This document shows positions 22,403-30,977 of a DNA stretch of 64,000 nt, in pieces. Position 1 is the first letter of the stretch, and each line of letters opens with the position of its first letter. The notes beneath the pieces were generated by a model, which saw only the letters and a program-made list of their open reading frames with translations, was not told where the DNA came from and did not search any database. Origin of the DNA: Ensifer sp. BR816 (GTDB taxonomy: Bacteria; Pseudomonadota; Alphaproteobacteria; Rhizobiales; Rhizobiaceae); NCBI RefSeq assembly GCF_000378985.1, contig NZ_KB905370.1, forward strand, positions 973,330 to 1,037,329. The letters run 5' to 3'. Both the position numbers and the translations under genes were made by a program.

Positions 22403-23830
22403 GTGTTGATGGCGGTATGTCAAACGGCCGGACGAATGCTGCCGTCGGCGCTGAGGCACCGCCTGTCCCCTCCGCTGCTACGGCTTCTGCCCGTTCTTAC
22501 CGGCGCCGATGCCCGCAGCAGCGCGCAGCGCATGGCCCTGATCGCCTTTGCGATCCGCATCCTCAGTGCCGCAATAGCCTTCGTTTCACAGATCTTTCTC
22601 GCGCGCCTGATGGGAGAGTTCGAATATGGCATCTTCATCTTCGTCTGGGTGATGGCGGTCCTGTTCGGCAATCTGTCCTGCCTCGGACTGCACGCGGCGG
22701 TCATTCGCTTCCTGCCGGAATACTCGACCACTGCCGCGCTCGCCGAAATCCGCGGCCTGACGACGACCGCGCGCGTCTTCGCGCTCCTTTCCGCAAGCGC
22801 CTTTGCCGCCATCGGAGCAGCCGGCCTGTGGCTCTTCGGCGGGGCAATCGAAAGCTACTATCTCACGCCGCTCTATCTCGGCCTCTTCACCCTGCCGATG
22901 ATTGCGCTCGGCGACGTGATGGATGGCACGGCGCGCGCCCATAGCTGGCCGATTGCGGCCTTGAGCCCGACCTACATCGTGCGGCCGCTGCTGATCCTCG
23001 CCTTCATGGTTCTGGCAACAGTCGCCGGCCTGCCGCACGACGCGCCGACGGCCATGACCGCAGCACTTGCCGCAACCTATGTGACCACGCTCGGGCAATT
23101 CGCCGCGATGATCTGGCGTCTCGACCGGCACTATGTCCGAGGCCCGATGAAAATCGAACTCGGGCGCTGGCTGCGCGTCTCCATCCCGATATTCCTCGTC
23201 GACGGTTTCGGTTTCCTGCTCACCAATTCCGACGTCGTGATCGTCGGTCTCTATCTGAAGCCCGACGACGTGGCGATCTATTTTGCCGCGGCAAAGACCA
23301 TGGCGCTTGTCCATTTCGTCATGTTCGCGGTCAAGGCCGCCGCCGGCCCGCGCTTTTCAGCGGCCATGGCCGCGGATGACCGGCAGCAACTGGCGGAAAT
23401 CGCCATCGAGAGCGCGCGTTGGTCCTTCTGGCCGTCGCTCGCAATCGGCTGCACCGTCGTGCTGTCAGGTCCGCTGCTGCTGTCGCTGTTCGGTCCCGCC
23501 TTCCCCGCCGGCGCGCCCCTGATGGCGATCCTGCTCGCCGGCATCCTCGCCAAGGCCTTTGTCGGCCCCGCCGAGACCCTGCTGACCATGGCCGGCCGGC
23601 AAAAGCTCTGCGTCATCCTCTATGCGGCCGCGCTCGGCGCCAATATCGCGCTGAACGTCACGCTCGTTCCGCTCTTCGGCCTGACCGGAGCGGCGACCGC
23701 GACCGCGGGCGCGATGTTCGCGGAAGCTGCCATCCTGCACATCGCGGTAAGACACACCTTTGGCTTCACGCTCCTGGCGCTTGCCGGCGCGAGCAGCGGT
23801 CATGACAAGAACGAGGCGATCAAGCCATGA
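22403..23830 (+). CDS. polysaccharide flippase (Wzx/MOP superfamily)
   Basis: A 475-aa integral membrane protein with about a dozen hydrophobic segments, e.g. MALIAFAIRILSAAIAFVSQ near 44 and LLAGILAKAFVG near 376. The LARLMGEFEYGIFIFVWV segment is typical of oligosaccharide flippases of the MOP superfamily. It should move lipid-linked sugar across the inner membrane. The GTG start at 22403 has AGGG at good spacing; ATG 22409 or 22436 are alternatives. Its stop overlaps the next ATG (ATGA), tying it to a CelD-like transferase. No glycosyltransferases are adjacent. Confidence 0.87.
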   Translation: MLMAVCQTAGRMLPSALRHRLSPPLLRLLPVLTGADARSSAQRMALIAFAIRILSAAIAFVSQIFLARLMGEFEYGIFIFVWVMAVLFGNLSCLGLHAAVIRFLPEYSTTAALAEIRGLTTTARVFALLSASAFAAIGAAGLWLFGGAIESYYLTPLYLGLFTLPMIALGDVMDGTARAHSWPIAALSPTYIVRPLLILAFMVLATVAGLPHDAPTAMTAALAATYVTTLGQFAAMIWRLDRHYVRGPMKIELGRWLRVSIPIFLVDGFGFLLTNSDVVIVGLYLKPDDVAIYFAAAKTMALVHFVMFAVKAAAGPRFSAAMAADDRQQLAEIAIESARWSFWPSLAIGCTVVLSGPLLLSLFGPAFPAGAPLMAILLAGILAKAFVGPAETLLTMAGRQKLCVILYAAALGANIALNVTLVPLFGLTGAATATAGAMFAEAAILHIAVRHTFGFTLLALAGASSGHDKNEAIKP

Positions 23831-25101
23831 GCGGCAATATCCAGTTCCCGGGAGATACGAACGGAAGGGCGAACCGCCTGCTGGGCGGATTGGCGCAACC
23901 CGGCCTCGACCCGGTGCAGGCCGAACGGACCTTGACGGTGGGGCGGCCGGGCCGCCACCTCGCGATCTATCCGGCCCGGTCCGGATACGAGCTGCAGCGG
24001 GAGCTCGATTTCCTGTCCAACCGCGCGATCGAGCCGAACGTCTTCTTCAGCGGACGCTTCCTGGCGCCGGCCATGCCGCGCCTGGAGGACCGGGTGATCC
24101 GCCTCGCCGTCATCCGCGACCACAACGAGCGCAGCAGCCGGCTGCGCTTCCTCATGCCCTTCTCGATCGAGAAGCCGGGCTTTTCGATCGGCGCGCCGAT
24201 CATTCGCGGCTGGTCCAATCCCTTCGGCCCCTTGGGCGTGCCGCTTCTCGATGCGGAAGACGCCGCCGAGACGATCAGCAACCTCTACGCGGCGCTCGCC
24301 GCGCCCTCCTCCGGACTGCCGCAGGTGCTGGTGCTCCCGGATGTGCGGCTCAAGGGCAAGTTCGCGCAGCTCGCCCGCGCCGTCGCGATCGGCGAAAACC
24401 TGCCGCTGACCGTCACCGACACCTTCGAGCGGCCGATGCTCGAAAGCCTGCTCGACGGGCCGACCTATCTGCGCCAGGCGATCAGCCGCCCCCATCTCAA
24501 GGAACTCAGACGCCAGTGGAACAATCTCGAGAAACGCGGCCGGCTCGCCTATAGCGTCGCGCGTCAGCCGGAGGAGATCCGCTGGCGGCTCGAAGAGTTC
24601 CTGGCGCTCGAGGCTTCCGGCTGGAAGGGGCGCGAGCGCAGCGCCATGATCATGGACCGCTTCCGCGCCGCCTTCGCGCGGGAAGCGATCACCAATCTCG
24701 CCGAGGCCGACAGCGTGCGCATCCACACGCTCGATCTCGACGGCAAGGCGATCGCCGCGATGGTCGTGCTCATGATGGCCGGCGAGGCCTATACTTGGAA
24801 GACCGCCTATAACGAGGACTACGCGAAATATTCGCCGGGCAAGCTGCTGCTTGCCGAGCTCACCGAATGGCACCTCGACGACGCCAATATCGCCCGCTCC
24901 GATTCCTGCGCCGTGCCCGATCATCCGATGATCGCCCGTTTCTGGCAGGAGCGCGAGGAGATGGGCACGCTGGTGATCGGCCTGCAGCAGAACCGCGACC
25001 GGGACGTGCGCCAGGTCGCAGCCCAGCTCCACCTCTACCGCAACACCCGCAACATGGCGCGGCTGCTGCGCGAGAAGATACGGGCGCTGGCGGGGCGCTG
25101 A
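23827..25101 (+). CDS. CelD/BcsL-like GNAT acyltransferase
   Basis: A 424-aa protein of the CelD-like family, a double GNAT/FemAB fold found in polysaccharide operons. The C-terminal half has the diagnostic LRRQWNNLEKRGRLAYSVA (about 225) and the WKGRERSAM...MDRFRAAFA and KTAYNEDYAKYSPGKLLL segments. Some members act in cellulose or exopolysaccharide synthesis, probably as acyl or aminoacyl transferases. ATG 23827 overlaps the flippase stop by 4 bases, so the two are translationally coupled. Convergent with an acyl-CoA synthetase gene, 7 bases apart. Confidence 0.85.
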   Translation: MSGNIQFPGDTNGRANRLLGGLAQPGLDPVQAERTLTVGRPGRHLAIYPARSGYELQRELDFLSNRAIEPNVFFSGRFLAPAMPRLEDRVIRLAVIRDHNERSSRLRFLMPFSIEKPGFSIGAPIIRGWSNPFGPLGVPLLDAEDAAETISNLYAALAAPSSGLPQVLVLPDVRLKGKFAQLARAVAIGENLPLTVTDTFERPMLESLLDGPTYLRQAISRPHLKELRRQWNNLEKRGRLAYSVARQPEEIRWRLEEFLALEASGWKGRERSAMIMDRFRAAFAREAITNLAEADSVRIHTLDLDGKAIAAMVVLMMAGEAYTWKTAYNEDYAKYSPGKLLLAELTEWHLDDANIARSDSCAVPDHPMIARFWQEREEMGTLVIGLQQNRDRDVRQVAAQLHLYRNTRNMARLLREKIRALAGR

Positions 25102-25108
25102 TCAGGTT

Positions 25109-26755
25109 TCAGCGGTCGCGCGCTGCCTCCACCTCGGCAGCCGACCTCTCCCGCAGGAGCCGCCGGATCACCTTGCCCGAGGTGGTCAGCGGCAGGCTGT
25201 CGACGAACTCGATCTCGCGCGGATATTCGTGCATGGAGAGCCTGTTCTTCACCCAGTCGCGGATCCCGGCCGCGGTCTCGTCGCTGGCGGCGACACCGGG
25301 CTTCAGCACGACGTAAGCCTTGACGATCTCGGTGCGGATCGGGTCCGGCTTGCCGATCGCCGCAGCCATCTGGACCTCCGGATGTCCCGCCAGGCAATCC
25401 TCGATTTCGCCCGGGCCGATGCGGTAACCGGACGAGGTGATGACGTCGTCGTCCCGGCCGAAAAACGTGAAGTAACCCTCTTGATCCATGACGCCCTGAT
25501 CGCCGGTCGTCATCCAATCACCGATGAACTTCGCCTCGGTCGCCTTTTCATTCTGCCAATAGCCGAGGAACATCACCGGATCGGGGCGCTTGACCGCCAC
25601 TTGGCCCGTCGTGCCGGGCGGCAGCACGCGACCCTCGCCGTCGATGATCGCCACCTCATGACCCGGCGCCGCCTTGCCCATCGAGCCGGGCTTCAGGACG
25701 CCGAGATCGGCGGCCGACGAGATGACGATGTTGCATTCCGTCTGGCCGTAGAATTCGCTCACTTCGATGCCGAGCGCAGCCTTCGCCCATTCGAAGGTTT
25801 CGCGCCCGAGCGCTTCCCCCGCCGAGCCGATCGTCCTCAAATTGAGCCTGTAGTGATCCAGCGGTCGATCGACCGATTTCAAGAGCCTCAACGCCGTCGG
25901 CGGAATGAAGGCGTTGCGCACATCCATCTCTTCCATGATGCGGAAGGCCATGTGCGGATCGAATTTCTGCGCCGGAGAGGAAACCACCGGCACGCCGAAG
26001 TAGAGCGACGGCAGCAGCGCATTCAAAAGGCCGCCGGCCCAGGCCCAGTCGGCAGGCGTCCACATCCGGTCGCCCGGCTCGGGAAGAAAATGATGGTGGA
26101 ACTGGAAGCCCGGCAGATGGCCGAGCAGCACGCGGTGGCCGTGCAGCGCCCCTTTCGGCGGCCCGGTCGTGCCGGACGTATAGATCATCAGCGCCGGATC
26201 GTCCGGTCCGGTTTCGGCGGTGTCGAAAAGCCCCTCACCCGCAGCGAGGCTGTCGAACCGTACCGTGCCGGGCAGGTCTTCGTCCTCTGCCAGCACCACC
26301 AGCCGGAGCTCCGGCAATTCGCCCCGGATCGCCTGAAGCCGCTCGTAGCCGAAGCGGTTGGTGACGATCGCCGCCGCGCCCGCGTCCTGAAGCCGATAGC
26401 TGAGCCCCTCGACGCCGAAGAGCAGCGCCAAAGGCAGGGCCACCGCGCCGCGCTTGTAGATCGCCGCATGCGCGATCGCAGCCTCGAACCCCTGCGGCAG
26501 CAGGATGGCGACGCGATCGCCCGGCTTTATGCCATGCGCGGCAAGCCCGCCGGCAAAGGCCGAAGAGCGAGCCGCAAAGGCGCCATAGGTCAACGAATGA
26601 TGCGCGCCATCCGGGCTGAAATGCTGGAGGCAGACACGTTCGGGGTCGCGCGCCGCCCATGCGTCGCTGACCGCGACGCCGATGTTGAACCGCTCCGGAA
26701 TCCGCCAGCGGAATTCGCGGTAGAGGTCTTCGTATGTATCGATCTTCGGTAGCAT
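25109..26755 (-). CDS. AMP-dependent acyl-CoA synthetase (acetyl/propionyl-CoA synthetase-like)
   Basis: ATP-dependent activation of a short or medium acyl acid to its CoA thioester through an acyl-adenylate. The 548 aa carry the AMP-binding core YTSGTTGPPKGALHGH (about 184), YGQTECN (about 330) and the C-terminal hinge TGDQGVMDQEGYFTFFGR and catalytic-Lys region SLPLTTSGKVIRR. It is shorter than AcsA (about 650 aa) and belongs to the ACSM-like group; substrate not predictable. ATG 26755, weak ribosome site. Divergent from the peroxiredoxin gene. Confidence 0.93.
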   Translation of the reverse strand: MLPKIDTYEDLYREFRWRIPERFNIGVAVSDAWAARDPERVCLQHFSPDGAHHSLTYGAFAARSSAFAGGLAAHGIKPGDRVAILLPQGFEAAIAHAAIYKRGAVALPLALLFGVEGLSYRLQDAGAAAIVTNRFGYERLQAIRGELPELRLVVLAEDEDLPGTVRFDSLAAGEGLFDTAETGPDDPALMIYTSGTTGPPKGALHGHRVLLGHLPGFQFHHHFLPEPGDRMWTPADWAWAGGLLNALLPSLYFGVPVVSSPAQKFDPHMAFRIMEEMDVRNAFIPPTALRLLKSVDRPLDHYRLNLRTIGSAGEALGRETFEWAKAALGIEVSEFYGQTECNIVISSAADLGVLKPGSMGKAAPGHEVAIIDGEGRVLPPGTTGQVAVKRPDPVMFLGYWQNEKATEAKFIGDWMTTGDQGVMDQEGYFTFFGRDDDVITSSGYRIGPGEIEDCLAGHPEVQMAAAIGKPDPIRTEIVKAYVVLKPGVAASDETAAGIRDWVKNRLSMHEYPREIEFVDSLPLTTSGKVIRRLLRERSAAEVEAARDR

Positions 26756-27002
26756 GGCCCGGACGGTGGAGTTTGCTGCAGCGCAGCAGCTAACACTTTC
26801 GCCCCGTGGAATTCAATGGGTTTGGGCTGAAGAGAACTCGGAACAGGCGCGAGGTCCGCTGACACCTTGCCTGATAGAGTGAATACGCCGTTTCCGGTAT
26901 AGTCGGAGCTCGAGCGACCTCAGCCCGACCGCGGTCGGAGGTCAAAGTCGTGCCAACCCATGCTGCATGACCTCCACATGATGCTTCAGGGAGGAATATT
27001 CC

Positions 27003-27683
27003 ATGGCAGACCCAATGCGTCCGCTGCATCCGGGAGAACCCGCGCCCTCGTTCGCGCTTGCCGCGGCCAACCTCGAAGGAATGGTCTCCCTTGCGGATTT
27101 GCGCGGCCGCCCGTTCCTGATCGGCTTCTTTCGCGGTTTGCACTGCCCGTTCTGCCGGCGTCAGGTAGAACAGCTTGCCGGCCTCCAGCCAGCGCTACGC
27201 GCCGCGGGGATCGAAACCCTGGCGGTGATCAACACGCCGGTCGAACGCGCTCGCCTCTATTTCCGCCATCGGCCGACGCCGGTAACGCTTCTGTGCGACC
27301 CGGATTGCCACACGCATCGGGCCTTCGGCGTGCCGCGTGGCGAATTCCTGCCCGATGGCAGCAGCGAGCGGCCCGAATGGCCCCATCGCGCATCGATGGC
27401 GCAGTTCGAGGCGGCTCGCATCAATCCTGCCGGCGTGTTCCCGGAGCCGTTGCAGCCCATGGAAGCCAACGCCGTCCTCAACGCAAGCGACGGCTTCGAG
27501 CTCGACGAAGCGGACAAAGCGATCTTTACCCAGCATGGCACTCAGCTCGTCGGACATTTTCTCGTCGACGCCACCGGCATCGTCGGCTGGGCGCAAATCG
27601 AGGCGCGCGACGGGCCGAACGACCTCTGCACTTTCCCCACCGCGGCGCAGATCCTTGCCGCCGCGGGCAAACTCGGAGGCTGA
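27003..27683 (+). CDS. peroxiredoxin-like protein (AhpC/TSA family)
   Basis: Thioredoxin-fold peroxidase relative, 226 aa. The N-terminal thioredoxin part has APSFALAAAN, then GFFRGLHCPFCRRQVEQL, a CxxC site near 47-50, with the peroxidatic cysteine first. The C-terminal 100 residues (DEADKAIFTQHGTQLVGHFLV) are longer than in AhpC, as in the unusual peroxiredoxin-like group. ATG 27003 behind GGGAGGAAT. Stands alone; tRNA-Leu follows on the opposite strand. Confidence 0.88.
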   Translation: MADPMRPLHPGEPAPSFALAAANLEGMVSLADLRGRPFLIGFFRGLHCPFCRRQVEQLAGLQPALRAAGIETLAVINTPVERARLYFRHRPTPVTLLCDPDCHTHRAFGVPRGEFLPDGSSERPEWPHRASMAQFEAARINPAGVFPEPLQPMEANAVLNASDGFELDEADKAIFTQHGTQLVGHFLVDATGIVGWAQIEARDGPNDLCTFPTAAQILAAAGKLGG

Positions 27684-27738
27684 CCCGGGACAGAAGCCCG
27701 CCGGGATATCTTTTTCGGTGTCGAAAGAGGAGATCAAG

Positions 27739-27824
27739 TGGTGCCCCATGCCGGGGTCGAACCAGCACTCCTTTTGGGAACTCGATTTTGAGTCGAGCGC
27801 GTCTACCAATTCCGCCAATGGGGC
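27739..27824 (-). tRNA. tRNA-Leu (anticodon CAA)
   Basis: 86 bases on the minus strand including an encoded CCA. Acceptor stem GCCCCAT/ATGGGGC with discriminator A; D-arm GGCGGAATTGGTAGAC; anticodon stem CTCGA/TCGAG with loop CTCAAAA, giving CAA at 34-36; long variable arm as in class II leucine tRNA; T-loop GGTTCGACCCC. It reads UUG codons. A promoter-like pair lies just upstream. Confidence 0.97.
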
Positions 27825-27852
27825 AAGGCTCAAGCGATATCAGCGGCTTGGG

Positions 27853-27881
27853 ATTTACACGATCGTTTTCGCGCCGGTCAA
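27853..27881 (-). promoter_or_regulatory. promoter of tRNA-Leu
   Basis: On minus: TTGACC (27881-27876), 17 bases, GTAAAT (27858-27853). The -10 is about 29 bases before the mature tRNA 5' end, leaving a short 5' trailer for RNase P. The -10 match is moderate. Confidence 0.45.
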
Positions 27882-28012
27882 TCGAGAAATTGCGATTTTC
27901 GCAACGGCAATCACAAAAGCGTGCGGCCAGGGGCCGGTGACGGCGATTTACAGCGGAACCGAACCTACATAAGAAGACGGGCGTCGTAAACGCCGCCCGC
28001 TATGAGGTATTG

Positions 28013-28522
28013 ATGATCGAGGCTTCCGCCGCTCACCGCCAGCAACTGCTTCTCGCGCTTATCGTCACGCTCGGCATGGCGGCGACCGTGGGCGGTGCGC
28101 TCGGTTTCGAGCATATCGGCGGCTACATCCCCTGTGCTCTCTGCCTGCTGCAGCGCGACCCCTATTACTACGCCATCCCGCTCGGCATCCTCGCCATTGC
28201 CACCAGCGTCCTGAAGCTGCCGGCCTGGACGACGCGGGCGCTGCTCCTGCTCGTCGGCATCCTGATGCTCACCGGCGCCGGGATCGGCGTCTATCACGCC
28301 GGTGCCGAATGGCATTTCTGGGAGGGTCCGTCGACCTGCGCCACGACGGCGCAGGGGATCTCCTCCAATGTCGGCGACCTGCTCGGCGACCTTGACGCCA
28401 AGCACGCCCCTTCCTGCACGGAAGCCGCCCTGCGTATACTTGGCCTGTCCTTTGCTGGATGGAACGTCATCGCCAGCCTGATCCTCGCGGCGATCGCGCT
28501 GCGTGGCGCCGCCAAGGCGTAA
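28013..28522 (+). CDS. dsbB: disulfide bond formation protein B
   Basis: Inner-membrane enzyme that re-oxidises DsbA and passes electrons to quinone. The 169 aa have four hydrophobic helices, the first periplasmic pair CALC (PCALCLLQRDPYYY, about 42-45), and a second loop with two separated cysteines (GPSTCATT and APSCTE). Arg after the CxxC pair is conserved. ATG 28013 with GAGG upstream; a TTG one codon earlier is in frame but worse. Converges on the HNH gene. No dsbA is near. Confidence 0.93.
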   Translation: MIEASAAHRQQLLLALIVTLGMAATVGGALGFEHIGGYIPCALCLLQRDPYYYAIPLGILAIATSVLKLPAWTTRALLLLVGILMLTGAGIGVYHAGAEWHFWEGPSTCATTAQGISSNVGDLLGDLDAKHAPSCTEAALRILGLSFAGWNVIASLILAAIALRGAAKA

Positions 28523-28606
28523 GGTCGCTCACGCCAATGCAGCTTGCCCCGCCCGCGTATCGGCCGGGAAGGCATTCGCATTGACGTGAAATCGGGCACC
28601 GCCGCC

Positions 28607-29164
28607 TTACGGCTGCAGTTCGACATCCCAGTAGAGATAGTCCATCCAGCTCTCGTGCAGATGGTTCGGCGGGAAGAGCCGGCCATTGTTGTGGAGGTCC
28701 TGCACGGTCGGCTGATAGGGCTTCTGATGCGGGAACATGTGGGCCTGCTTCGGCAGCTTGCTGCCCTTGCGCAGGTTGCAGGGCGAACAGGCGGCCACGA
28801 CATTTTCCCAGGTCGTCTGCCCGCCGTGGGCGCGCGGCACCACGTGGTCGAAGGTCAGATCGTCCGGGGATCCGCAATACTGGCACTCGAACTTGTCACG
28901 CAGGAAGACGTTGAACCGGGTGAAGGCCGGAAAGCGCGACGGCTGGACATAGCTCTTCAGGCAGACGACGCTCGGCAGCCGCATCGAGAAGCTTGGCGAA
29001 GAGACGGAATGTTCGTATTCGGCAAGGATTATCACACGGTCGAGAAAGACCGCCTTGATCGCGTCCTGCCAGGACCAGAGCGACAAGGGATAGTAACTCA
29101 GCGGCCGATAGTCGGCGTTCAGCACAAGCGCCGGCAAGGCCTGAGGTGAGACTGCAATCGTCAA
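28607..29164 (-). CDS. HNH endonuclease
   Basis: A 185-aa HNH nuclease. The active block contains LTFDHVVPRAHGGQTTWENV (about 104-123) flanked by two zinc cysteine pairs, CQYC and CSPC. The N-terminal 80 residues are the usual extension of a very common alphaproteobacterial group that sits in the chromosomal backbone, not in prophages. Start TTG 29164 with AGGAG upstream. Biological role unknown; nothing here suggests a phage or a homing element. Confidence 0.9.
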   Translation of the reverse strand: MTIAVSPQALPALVLNADYRPLSYYPLSLWSWQDAIKAVFLDRVIILAEYEHSVSSPSFSMRLPSVVCLKSYVQPSRFPAFTRFNVFLRDKFECQYCGSPDDLTFDHVVPRAHGGQTTWENVVAACSPCNLRKGSKLPKQAHMFPHQKPYQPTVQDLHNNGRLFPPNHLHESWMDYLYWDVELQP

Positions 29165-29270
29165 GCGTATTCTCCTGAGCGATTCGGCATCTGCATCTTC
29201 TATATTAGGCCCGTTGCGACAGGATTGTGAAGCCGGAAAGAAAATCCGAACAATGAATTCGCTTTTTTCT

Positions 29271-29918
29271 TCAAGGCGTCACGGGAAGCGCATCACGCCG
29301 CATCTCACGCGCATAATAGGCCCAGAAGAGCCGGGCCGCGACGCTGCGCCAGGGGGACCAGAAGGCAGCGAGCGAATCGACCTCGGCTGCCGTCGGACGC
29401 AGCTCGAAACCGAGCGCGTGGCCTATGGCGTTCTGCAGCGCCACGTCGCCGGCCGGAAAGACGTCCGGATGGCCGGCGCAGAAGAGCAGATAGACCTCCG
29501 CCGTCCAGCGCCCGACGCCCTTGATCGCGGTCAGTTCGTGGATTGCTGCCACCGCCTCGATGTCACAAATGCCGTCGAGGTCGATTTCGCCGGCCACGGT
29601 CGCCGCCGCCACCCGCCGCAAAGTATCGGCCTTGGCGCGGGAAAGTCCGAACTGCCGGCAGTCGTCGTCCTGAAGGGAAAGCACGGCGGCAGCGCTGATC
29701 TCGCCGAGCGCACCCTCCATGCGCTTCCAGATCGCCGCCGCACTCGCCTTGGAGACCATTTGCGAAACGATGATATTGGCAAGGCCGCGATAGCCCGGAT
29801 CCGTGCGCCGGAGCGGCACCGGACCCGCCTTGTCGATGACATGTTCGAGGCGCGCGTCGAGCATCACCAGGCCGGCGAGGCCGGCCTCGATGTCGTCGAT
29901 CGTCCGAATGATCCGCAT
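29271..29918 (-). CDS. DNA-3-methyladenine glycosylase II family protein
   Basis: Base-excision-repair glycosylase of the HhH-GPD superfamily, 215 aa. The helix-hairpin-helix is LTAIKGVGRWTAEVYLLF (about 129-146) and the catalytic Asp is in the following FPAGDVALQ. It lacks the N-terminal AlkA domain, so it is a short AlkA/Mag1-like enzyme that removes alkylated purines. ATG 29918 behind GGGAGGG; a 29-residue frame extension upstream is encoded by a repeat element and is not accepted. Divergent from gluQ. Confidence 0.91.
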   Translation of the reverse strand: MRIIRTIDDIEAGLAGLVMLDARLEHVIDKAGPVPLRRTDPGYRGLANIIVSQMVSKASAAAIWKRMEGALGEISAAAVLSLQDDDCRQFGLSRAKADTLRRVAAATVAGEIDLDGICDIEAVAAIHELTAIKGVGRWTAEVYLLFCAGHPDVFPAGDVALQNAIGHALGFELRPTAAEVDSLAAFWSPWRSVAARLFWAYYAREMRRDALPVTP

Positions 29919-29940
29919 GCGCCCTCCCACCGCGTGTTTC

Positions 29941-30033
29941 CTGGATCGTATCCGATTCAAGGACAAAAACATGCAGCAATTCAAAGTACTGCAGCGTCCT
30001 TTCACGCGTCTGAAAAGACGCTGGGCGCCGTAG
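29941..30033 (+). repeat. RIME-like mosaic palindromic repeat, copy 2
   Basis: Contains ATGCAGCAATTCAAAG followed by the core hairpin with arms around TGAAAA (CGCGTCTGAAAAGACG, about 30006) and closing at GCCGTAG. It fills the space between two divergent genes and so could carry or influence both promoters. Module order differs from copy 1, which is the mosaic feature. Confidence 0.7.
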
Positions 30034-30076
30034 AAAGCGGATGACCTTCATACCGCTTCCGTGGCAAAGGAGCACG

Positions 30077-30970
30077 ATGCCCGTTCCGCCGCCAGCACGA
30101 CCCGTTTTCCGCTTCGCCCCCAGCCCGAACGGCTTGCTTCATCTCGGCCACGCGCTATCGGCAATCATCAACCACGACAGGGCGGCCGCGGCGGGCGGAC
30201 GCTTCCTCATCCGGATCGAGGATATCGATAGAACCCGCTGCCGTCCGGAATTTGAAACGGCGATCTTCGAGGATCTCGCCTGGCTGGGACTGAGTTGGGA
30301 ACGACCGGTGCGGCGTCAATCCGATCATCTCGATCTCTATGGGGCGGCGCTCCAGCGCTTGAGGGACCTGGGTCTTGTCTATCCCTCCGTCATGACCCGC
30401 GGCGAGATCAAGGCGGCGGTAGCCGTCTACGAGGCGGGCGGTCAGGCATGGCCACGCGACCCGGATGGAACGGCGCTCTATCCGGGTCACGAGCGTGACC
30501 TGTCGGCAAGCCGGCAGGAGGCGCTCGCCATGAGCGGTCGTGCTCACGCCTGGCGTCTCGACGTGGCGAAGGCAGTCAGCCTGTTTGCCGGGCCGATCAC
30601 ATGGCGCGAAACCGGGGCGGGCCCCGCCGGCGAAACCGGCCTGATCGCGGCGGACCCGGCCGCCTGGGGCGACGTCGTCCTGTCGCGCTCGGACGCACCC
30701 TCGAGCTATCATCTTTCAGTGGTGGTCGATGACGCCCTGCAGGGCATCACCCATGTCGTGCGCGGTCGCGACCTCTACCACGCGACCTCCGTTCACCGCC
30801 TTCTCCAGCGGCTCCTCGACCTGCCGGAGCCGGTCTACCATCATCACCGTCTCATCCTCGGGCCGGACGGCAGGAAACTGTCGAAAAGCAACGGGGACAC
30901 GGGCATCGCCGCCTTTCGCGCCGCCGGCCGCTCGCCGGCGGAACTGCGCGCTATGATTGGCGTGCAATAG
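30077..30970 (+). CDS. gluQ: glutamyl-Q tRNA(Asp) synthetase
   Basis: Catalytic-domain-only paralogue of glutamyl-tRNA synthetase; it attaches glutamate to queuosine-34 of tRNA-Asp. The 297 aa have RFAPSPNGLLHLGH (HIGH motif, about 11-24), IEDIDRTR and a KLSKS motif (about 267), and lack the anticodon-binding domain. The zinc-ligand cysteines of characterised enzymes (between about 105 and 140) are replaced here. ATG 30077 behind AAAGGAG. Ends 7 bases from the convergent YihY gene. Confidence 0.93.
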   Translation: MPVPPPARPVFRFAPSPNGLLHLGHALSAIINHDRAAAAGGRFLIRIEDIDRTRCRPEFETAIFEDLAWLGLSWERPVRRQSDHLDLYGAALQRLRDLGLVYPSVMTRGEIKAAVAVYEAGGQAWPRDPDGTALYPGHERDLSASRQEALAMSGRAHAWRLDVAKAVSLFAGPITWRETGAGPAGETGLIAADPAAWGDVVLSRSDAPSSYHLSVVVDDALQGITHVVRGRDLYHATSVHRLLQRLLDLPEPVYHHHRLILGPDGRKLSKSNGDTGIAAFRAAGRSPAELRAMIGVQ

Positions 30971-30977
30971 CGCTTCT

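Noticed and set aside
27739-27824. tRNA-Leu as an integration site for a mobile element
   Set aside because: No integrase, direct repeat of the tRNA 3' end or foreign-looking genes lie nearby.
28607-29164. HNH nuclease as a phage or restriction component
   Set aside because: It sits between dsbB and a DNA-repair gene with normal composition; no methylase or phage genes nearby.
29918-30005. N-terminal extensions of glycosylase, hpt and DUF3108 frames into repeat elements
   Set aside because: The extra residues come from the repeat family and start far from a good ribosome site; internal ATGs with strong sites exist.
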